From positions 372,001 through 436,000 of the forward strand of contig JBAIAA010000317.1 in NCBI GenBank assembly GCA_037893245.1: 64,000 nucleotides of DNA, given 5' to 3'. The stretch comes from Crossaster papposus. Its lineage: Eukaryota; Echinodermata; Asteroidea; Velatida; Solasteridae. Positions within the stretch are counted from its first letter, which is position 1; each line of letters opens with the position of its first letter. The position numbers and the translations under genes are program-made. Below, in pieces: positions 57,564 to 64,000 of this stretch. The notes beneath the pieces are model-generated. The model saw nothing but the letters and a program-made list of their open reading frames with translations, ran no database searches and had not been told where the DNA came from.

Positions 57564-57999
57564 TGTGGTAGTAGTCAAGTTTAAGTAATTACCCAAACAT
57601 TCCTAAATAGCAAACAAAACCAGTACTTGTAGTTAGTTCGAATTTATGAAGTGCCGCTGACCAAAACAATCTACATGTATATTCTACTGTAATTGTCAGA
57701 ATAACTCTGCTACCCTACACTTTAACTTATGAAATTGTATTGTTATTAACACCTATATATTATATAAACGGGATTATTGGGTTTTTTTTGTCTAGTACAA
57801 AATGGGCGAAACAATAACCACATGGTTTTAGATCTATTTTGTAAATTTGTGGGATGTGGTGTGAAAATCAGTATGTTTTCCATCTCACGTTCATCATTTC
57901 CGTCTCACGCTCATCGATATGGGTACCAGTTATGTACACTAAGGGTTGCTTGGCAGTACAAAATATTTCCGTGTTTTTGTCAATTTTGATGTCGTGTGT

Positions 58000-58383
58000 C
58001 TAGGGTGCCGGTAAATGAACTGGTTGACCTTCGAGCAACAATAATAAATCATTCCAAGGAATGACTTTGGGGTTCCAAGGGAAATCATTCAAAAAAATAA
58101 CTTCATCTAATTCTGCCCCTACCCAAGCAAAAGTCCCAGTTGCAGGATTAGTGAATGTTTTATATATACTTGACAGGGCCTGAAACATAAATGTTTTCCC
58201 ACAATTGGCGGGGCCAGTAATCATAAGGTTTCGATATTTTCCCCTTCCATTTAACAACAATAAATAGACACTAGTTGCAAAATGTTGTATGTCAATTCCA
58301 TTAGTAACTTGGGTTTTAGGAACCACCGCTGAACAAAACAATCTACATCTAATTACCAGAACAATTATCATTTTGAGTCTCAT
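58000..58383 (-). pseudogene. Helicase-like P-loop fragment, antisense inside piggyBac
   Basis: A 127-codon minus-strand frame contains a Walker A motif GPANCGKT (residues 57-64), a Walker B-like EVIFLNDF (94-101), and a following LLLLLEGQPVHLPAP. The spacing (about 30 residues between the motifs) and order resemble superfamily 3 helicases of Rep/NS1 type, encoded by small DNA viruses and by mobile elements derived from them. The family assignment is inference and the exact relative is not identified. Only the ATPase core remains: the N-terminal part and everything after this motif are missing, and a stop follows within two codons. It lies 0.6 kb downstream of the transposase stop and runs against it. 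It is most simply an old insertion or captured fragment carried by the piggyBac element. Confidence 0.6.
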
Positions 58384-58501
58384 TCATGAGATTGTCTAAT
58401 GAGGGCGCTATACACTGACAGTTTTCTAAAATGTGCCTGGTAAATAACTGAACATGCTATGCCTACAACTGTGGGAACCAAAGCATGTGTGATGAAATGT
58501 G

Positions 58502-58518
58502 TCTTGGGATTGATAGGG
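58502..58518 (-). repeat. piggyBac 3' terminal inverted repeat
   Basis: Plus-strand TCTTGGGATTGATAGGG, directly followed by the target TTAA at 58519-58522. Confidence 0.88.
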
Positions 58519-59013
58519 TTAATTTGCTTAGTTTGTAACTTTCTGTGTCCATATAGGTTCTATCAAATATATTATTGATTTATCTTGCAATTTCTCTTTG
58601 ATTGTCTTATCTTTTCCTGACATTGAGACACGCACACCTTTTGGCATTTTTTGATCATGTAATTGCTTATCTTGTTTAAATGAAATCGGACTGTGAAGAT
58701 GATTCTGGTCGTAATGTAGAGGTAAAACAAGGCCTATGGGGCATTACGGTATTATACGTGATATATTTTTGTTTTGTCACCAAATGTGATGGTGTCCCAG
58801 GCTAAATTGGGGGAATTTTGAGACATAAAAACTTAAAAAGTACAAATAGGCCTAGAGTGAAAAAAATCATCTTATTTGTTTTTCTTACATGGGAGGTTAC
58901 ACGAAACTGCACGCTACTTAACAAACAATAAATCATACACTTCAAAATAAACCACAAGGGAAACTGACTAGGTAATTTGCATACACGTTTCAAAGTAAAC
59001 AAAGAAATCGACA
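58519..59013. other. Unassigned flank
   Basis: No gene recognised between the piggyBac target site and the tRNA-like sequence. Confidence 0.4.
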
Positions 59014-59080
59014 GGGCGGGACTTGAACCTGCGACCTCGGAAAAACGGACAGGCGCTCTACCAACTGAGCTATATTGCCC
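59014..59080 (-). tRNA. tRNA-like sequence (pseudogene or SINE head)
   Basis: The minus strand shows TAGCTCAGTTGGTAGAGCG (A box) and GGTTCAAGTCCCGCC (B box) at the normal spacing, so both internal RNA polymerase III promoter elements are present. The D arm folds well and the T stem has one mismatch. The anticodon arm (around CCTGTCCGTTTTTCCGAGG) and the acceptor stem do not pair convincingly, so no anticodon is assigned. A decayed tRNA or the head of a tRNA-derived SINE fits better than a working tRNA. Confidence 0.6.
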
Positions 59081-60845
59081 TATATTCTGGCGTTCTCCCA
59101 AATTGCCAGTATCTTCACCGAGGGCGCTAATCAACAGTCCTAAACACAAGAATGCCGTGTGGCCAGCGACCACGCCCGATTATACGATACAACCTGGGAA
59201 ACGACATGGTGGTGATCACTCAATAAGAATACGACCTTTTAATACATCATATCTTAAGTATATCTTACTTCTTTACTGTTAGGTGGCTTCCAAATCAATA
59301 AACTCGGATGTAAAGGATGGTGTTCCACTATTGTATATTTTGTTACATCTTTCTAGCATGTTTAGCTTCCTTACTTTTCATCAAATGAAGTCTGAAGTGA
59401 ATTATATTTGATTTGTTTGATTACTGTTCTATTAAAATTAACTTGTGGAGTCAGTATATTGGACTGCTTTTCAAAACCGGTGCAGAATGAACTCAGATGT
59501 AACGGTGGTGTCCCATGTTACATCTGTACAAGTTAGAGAATGTTATTATAACCTAAATTCTCTGCAAACAAGTATGTTGGATGTTCATGCAATCTGATAA
59601 CAAAGACTTTTGACAAAACAAAATAGATCCCCTAAAATGTAATGAATGACACCATTGAAAACAATGTTACAACCACGACCAAACCAGAAGCTTCAATAGG
59701 ACGTGTTATTGGGTTAGAACTGTTTAAGCATTTGGCTGCAATGTTTAACCAGCGATCACGACTTTTAATCTCAAAAACTGAGATTCATTCTCCTCCCGTC
59801 AACACAAAACAAATCACCAATCACAACACACGCACACAGTCCCTTCTGTCAATCGTTATTTCAAGCGCCTGGTACCGAGAATGTTGAGTTAGTCTCAGTA
59901 CAATATCCTGTCTTGTAGGATTCGCGTCACCTCAAGTGCCCGCCCAATGAGATGAACAATTGAGTTACGTCAGCAGATTGTGGCCACAGGCGGTACATTG
60001 ATTCAAGCCTTCCGTCAAACTAGGCAGGTGGCATGGCGGATTGCATAATATCCAAAGACAGAGAGACATTTCTCTATTTGTGTCATAATGTTTTAACCGA
60101 AAGGTGTATCAGCGTGGGGTTTTCACCAAATTAAAGCTTAAAGTGTCCTGCAAATGAAAATATAAGAAGCTCAGTTGACCAGGATTGACTTAAGACTTAT
60201 TTTATTTGATCGCATCAAATTGTATCCATGCCAAAACAAATATCCACGTAGTGTTCATGACGCCGAAATCATTCTTCCCGGCCCTTTGCTCGTTGCCAAA
60301 CCTCACGCAAAATTGCCAAAGTCCTCTATCTGTAAACAGTTGTACACATGTAGATATCGCGCCTGGAAAAGTTGTCATGGTAACGGACGGTAAATGACCA
60401 AACAAAATGGCACCACAACGGTATGTTGCTCTCGTTATTTACCTGCATGGTCGACGTCATCCGTTATCCCTTTTACCCAAATACAGACTGTACGAAACGC
60501 TAACAGTTTATTTATATAGGCGTACCACACTGTTTTAACATTTTGTTTAGTGTTACTATATTCAGTTCGTGATTAAAGACTGAAATTTGACTGTTTTTTG
60601 AAACGATCTCTGTTGTTTGTATTTCTCTGTTAACATGAAGCCAGACAAAACTAAGACTTACAGCTATCCTTAAATACTAACGTCGTTAAAACAAAACATA
60701 ACAAAAGGTGTTAGGATTGGGACTTGTAATATTTTCTAACTTCTGATACGAATTTGTACTGAGGGCGGCACAGAATTTTAAAAGGGGCCCCCACAGGGGA
60801 ATAAAGTAAGCACTGTTTGACTTCAGAGTCATAATCCTATTAGTC
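59081..60845. other. Unassigned DNA
   Basis: No gene recognised. GGATGTAAAGGATGGTGTTCCA near 59308 and AGATGTAACGGTGGTGTCCCA near 59494 form a weak direct repeat about 185 bp apart. Confidence 0.45.
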
Positions 60846-61229
60846 TTAAAGGTAGAATACACCATTTGCAGATATCGAACATCTTTAATACCGAATTATT
60901 AAGAAATGTCTTACTCATCTGAAAGTAAATAATGATTCTAGGCATCCAGCAAAATGATTGCGCTAGATATCCTGTAATAATTATAAAAAAATATATAATT
61001 GTATGAAACAAAATTCGCCGGACGGCGATCGCGAAAACAAATTAATAACTTAAGAATAATTGCTCGACACTGGTTGAAAACAAACGCTGTTTTTTGTGCT
61101 TTTCTAGGCATCCATGATTGTAAAACTTCGGACAAGTCAGTTAAACGATATTTACTATAAAATAGAACCCCCCAAATCTACCCATTCATTATAATTTAAG
61201 CAATTACCAATGGTGTATTCTACTTTTAA
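60846..61229 (-). mobile_element. MITE-A, full-length
   Basis: TTAA at 60846-60849 and 61226-61229. All landmarks are present in inverted order: GGCATCCAGCAAAATGATTG, CCGGACGGCGATCGCGAAAA, a disrupted ATGGATGCCTAGAAAAGCAC and ATTACCAATGGTGTATTCTA. Confidence 0.93.
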
Positions 61230-61259
61230 AGGACGTACAACATATACATTTGCTTGGGG

Positions 61260-62110
61260 TCAGCCTGATGTTCCCCAGTCCAAATGTTCCCCAATCTCTA
61301 TGTTCCCTATAGTCTATAATAGTCCTCAATCCTTATGGTATGGGTTCGGGTTTGGGACCATAGGGATTGGGGAACATAGAATGACTGAGGAATACAGAGA
61401 CTGCAGGGGAACATAGGGACGGGGAAACATAGGCACTGGAGAACATAGAGATTAGGGAACATAGGGATTGGGGAATATAAAGACTAGTGAATATAGGTAT
61501 TAGGCAACAGAGGGAATGGCGAACATAGTGATTTGGAAACATAGGGATTGGGGAACATAGGTATGGGGAAGCATAGGCAATAGAGAAAATGGGGATTGGA
61601 GAACATAGGAACAGGAAAACATCGGCATTGAAGAACATAGAGATTGGGGAACATACACCCTGAAAGGACATTGGTTGAAATAACCAACACATTGGTAGAT
61701 CTGTGTCTAACCGATGATATTGGTAAATTTTAACAAAAAATGGTTGTCAAAATAGCCAATGATATTGGGTATCTTAACAACATTTATTACTCAAAATATC
61801 CAATATTTTTGTTGAAATTGTTCAATATATTGGTTGGACACATCTACCAATAAAGTGGTTATTTTAAACCAATCCGTTTTAGGCTGTAAAGATTTGGGAA
61901 TTATAGGTACTAGGGAACATAGGCATCTGAGAACATAGGGATTGGGGAACACAGGGATTGGGGAATATAGGGAATATGAAATATAGGGATTAGGAAATAT
62001 ACGGAATTAGGAAATATACGGAATTAGGAAATATACGGAATTAGGAAATATACGGAATTAGGAATAGGCTATAAGTATAAGGATTTGGGGAATATAAGGA
62101 TTGAAGAGCA
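61260..62110. repeat. Minisatellite of GGGGAACATAGRGATT units, interrupted
   Basis: Units of about 16-18 bp (GGGAACATAGGGATTGG and variants with AATATAG) run from about 61355 to 61655 and resume at about 61890-62110. The left margin has the complementary form (CCCCAATCTCTATGTTCCC near 61290), so the array also folds back. A MITE interrupts it at 61670-61873. A uniform 17-bp subarray GAAATATACGGAATTAG (five copies) lies at about 61976-62062. Confidence 0.9.
61670..61873. mobile_element. Foldback MITE inside the minisatellite
   Basis: ATTGGTTGAAATAACCAACA at the left is matched by the complement of ATTGGTTTAAAATAACCACT at the right. Complementarity continues through TTGGTAGATSTGTSYAACC and CCAATATCAT-like blocks towards a centre near 61770. 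The MITE splits the minisatellite and is therefore younger than at least part of it. Confidence 0.82.
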
Positions 62111-62114
62111 CAGG

Positions 62115-62540
62115 TACGCACCCCATTTGCTGTTGCTGTAATTTTCAGAAATTAATGGGTTTGGGGATTAATACTTTATAGCAAATGTTGTAACACTTTT
62201 TCGTTTAAAGTTTTGTGTTCACGATGTTGGGATTTTTTGTATTGTTTTCTTGTAGTCTGGTTCCCTGATCCTATTTCTGACAAAAGGGGGATTGTCAAGT
62301 CAGGGAGCCAGACTATAGCTCGCTTGCACTCAATCACGTATGCATAACCGATTTGCAAACAAAGTGTGGACAAACTATTTTGGTATTTGGGGGCAGTAAT
62401 ACAAATAATAACTCGGTTTTTTCCAACGTTAGTTGCCCGACCATCGTTGGAAATTGATACAAATTGTTGTCTTTTCTTGAATATGGCAGGACACAAGGAT
62501 GCTTGAGACTTACTTGATGTATAGTCAAGTAGGGTATTTC
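62115..62540. mobile_element. MITE-B, degenerate
   Basis: CCCATTTGCTGTTGCTGTAA and TTTGGGGATTAATACTTTAT at the left, a TTTCTTGTAGTCTGGTTCCC block in the middle and AACAAATTGTTGTC..AGGACACAAGGATGCTTGAG at the right are the MITE-B landmarks in inverted order. Confidence 0.65.
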
Positions 62541-63498
62541 ATAATAAATTGGTCATGTACTTCAGGCTGAGCTTTGACATAATAAGGCATGTTCATTTTC
62601 AAAGTTTATACTCAACTGTTTTTTACACAAATAAACCACAACTGGTTTCAACAGTTTTTTAGTATTTTTGTTTTAGCAGAGAACCAATACTATTTCTGTT
62701 GTTACATACAGCAAGTACAGGTGGTCGGCGGGATGACCCAATGCACTTGTTCTGCTCGGTCAATAGGGGAGGGGAATTGTTGTTTACCTACTCTTCCCCA
62801 CCGGCTGCCCCCCCCCCCCCCCCCCCCCCTCCCCCCCTCCCCCAACCACCCAAGGGATTTACTCCACAGGGGTAACCAAATGCGATATTGGAGGAAAATA
62901 CCCCCAATCGTGCCATCCCTATACTGTTATGCTGTTGCTTCCATAATTGAAGTGTGCAGGATTTCTGTATAGATATTAAGACTTAGGCAAACAAACCGGT
63001 ACAACTGCATGTTATGGAGACAACAATTCTAGAAATGTTTCTACTGCTCTGCAATAATTGTCAAAAATCTCATGTTAATTACAGTGTGTAGTAAAAATAA
63101 ATACACACAAATACCAGCAATTTTGTTTTAATAAAAACTTAAACATTGACAAAATGATTATTTCTCAACACAATGGTTTTCCCCCCATCTCATTTGGACA
63201 CCACCTACATCCACAGATATAGTCGGGCAAATGAAAGAGCTGATTGTGTCAATGTGGTTCATTTTGCAGCAAAGTGGATGGAAGGAGATTAACTTTACCT
63301 ATTGTGTTTGGCCAAATAGTTCCTTGATACAGAAACAAAAGTATTATGAGAGAGTATGTTTTCTATATTTATAGAGCAAATTAAACTCATCAAATATTGT
63401 TTTCACTTCCAATTCCAATTGTTTGTATGTACGCAATGTAATAACAAATTGTATCCTTAAAAATAGGTATACCCATTTGTATTATATATTTTATTCAT
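62541..63498. other. Unassigned DNA with C22 run
   Basis: C22 at 62808-62829 within a CT-rich stretch. No gene recognised. Confidence 0.4.
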
Positions 63499-63843
63499 CA
63501 CAAAAAGTATCGAGACACCTAAAAATGAGCCAATAATAAACGACCTAAGAGGGTTTGGAATAATGGAATAAATGCGTATTTTGACAACTCGATTGTTGAG
63601 ATACGATGTTGCGGAGCGAAATTATTGTCATTCCAATGGTCGTAGGTCGAGTATTAAAAATGACAATCATGTCTATAGAAGCAGGTTTGCATTATTGTTT
63701 TGAATGATCATGTTCTGCTTCTGCTTCTGCTTCTATATGGATGATTTTCACTGTTGAAACTGGACCTACGACCATTGAAATGACAATAACTGTCGGGCCG
63801 TTAATTATTGGCTCATGTTTAAGTGCCTCGATACTTTTTTGTG
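63499..63843. mobile_element. TIR element, ends CACAAAAAGTATCGAG
   Basis: The left end CACAAAAAGTATCGAGACAC continues to ATGAGCCAATAATAAACG and the right end is complementary with few mismatches over about 45 bp. A second inverted layer (CATTCCAATGGTCGTAGGTC / GACCTACGACCATTGAAATG) lies inside. The interior has a (TTCTGC)n stretch. Ends of this type would suit a Tc1/mariner derivative, but the target duplication is not clear. No ORF. Confidence 0.85.
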
Positions 63844-64000
63844 AATTTATATTGTCGCAAGACTATTCAATATTTTAGAAAAAAAAGACAAATGTTTGTG
63901 TAAAAGGTAGAATGGCCTCTGTCCAAAGGTATTTAGTTCATTATGCCATTGCCATGGATGACTGAACAAGCAAGACATATATGAAAGGCACTGGAATTGG

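Larger units (their letters stand above)
54894..58518 (+). mobile_element. Apparently complete piggyBac element (3.6 kb)
   Basis: The left end CCCTATCAACCCCAAGA starts at 54894. The right end is the complement of CCCTATCAATCCCAAGA and stops at 58518, followed by TTAA (58519-58522). The left flank is ATAA, one substitution from TTAA. CCC-starting TIRs and a TTAA target are diagnostic of piggyBac. Inside are a two-exon transposase with no inactivating change that I can see and a 1.1-kb 3' region with a hairpin and an antisense helicase-like fragment. The intron is 577 bp. It may still be capable of movement; that is inference from sequence alone. Confidence 0.9.

Noticed and set aside
59014..59080. 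Functional tRNA gene with assigned anticodon
   Set aside because: Anticodon and acceptor stems do not pair, so only a tRNA-like sequence is reported.
61333..61692. 119-codon minus-strand ORF with repeated CSPIPMF-like motifs
   Set aside because: Periodic translation of the minisatellite, not a gene.

Overview
The window looks like a eukaryotic, probably marine invertebrate, nuclear genome segment (AT-rich, intron-containing transposase genes, metazoan-type CR1/L2-like and Penelope-like retroelements). The exact phylum cannot be read from it. I recognise no host protein-coding gene with confidence. Almost everything that can be named is mobile or repeat-derived, and several insertions are nested, so the order of events can be read.

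Layout. 1-4.2 kb: a palindrome, a ~180-bp tandem repeat and unassigned DNA. 4.2-5.4 kb: a TIR element. 7.1-7.4 kb: a minisatellite. 8.2-10.9 kb: a composite element with long inverted ends, holding a hAT-type MITE with an exact 8-bp target duplication, a satellite and a small acidic ORF. 11.2-13.3 kb: the 3' end of a Penelope-like element (GIY-YIG C-terminus) split by a 1.45-kb TIR transposon flanked by perfect 8-bp duplications. 15-21 kb: MITEs of three families. 23.6-24.7 kb: a decayed non-LTR element. 26-30.7 kb: a MITE, then two very large foldback elements built from short palindromic motifs. 30.7-33.5 kb: a 5'-truncated but open CR1/L2-like retrotransposon. 36.4-38.9 kb: a broken piggyBac copy (minus strand). 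40.6-41.2, 44.5 and 45.5-47.0 kb: further palindromic and foldback elements. 53.2-54.4 kb: a second non-LTR fragment with an internal deletion. 54.9-58.5 kb: an apparently complete piggyBac element (plus strand) with terminal repeats, two exons and an intact DDD transposase; its 3' region carries an antisense helicase-like P-loop fragment. 59.0 kb: a tRNA-like sequence. 61.2-62.1 kb: a minisatellite interrupted by a MITE. 63.5-63.8 kb: another TIR element.

How the parts relate. A MITE family (here MITE-A) occurs about fifteen times, with termini AGGTAGGATACACCATT and TTAA target sites. A second family (MITE-B) shares those ends but not the interior. TTAA is the piggyBac target, yet the autonomous piggyBac here has different ends (CCCTATCAAC), so the driver of MITE-A/B is not in the window. 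Long poly-G/poly-C tracts, at least fifteen runs of 11-29 bases, are scattered throughout and are unusual in number.
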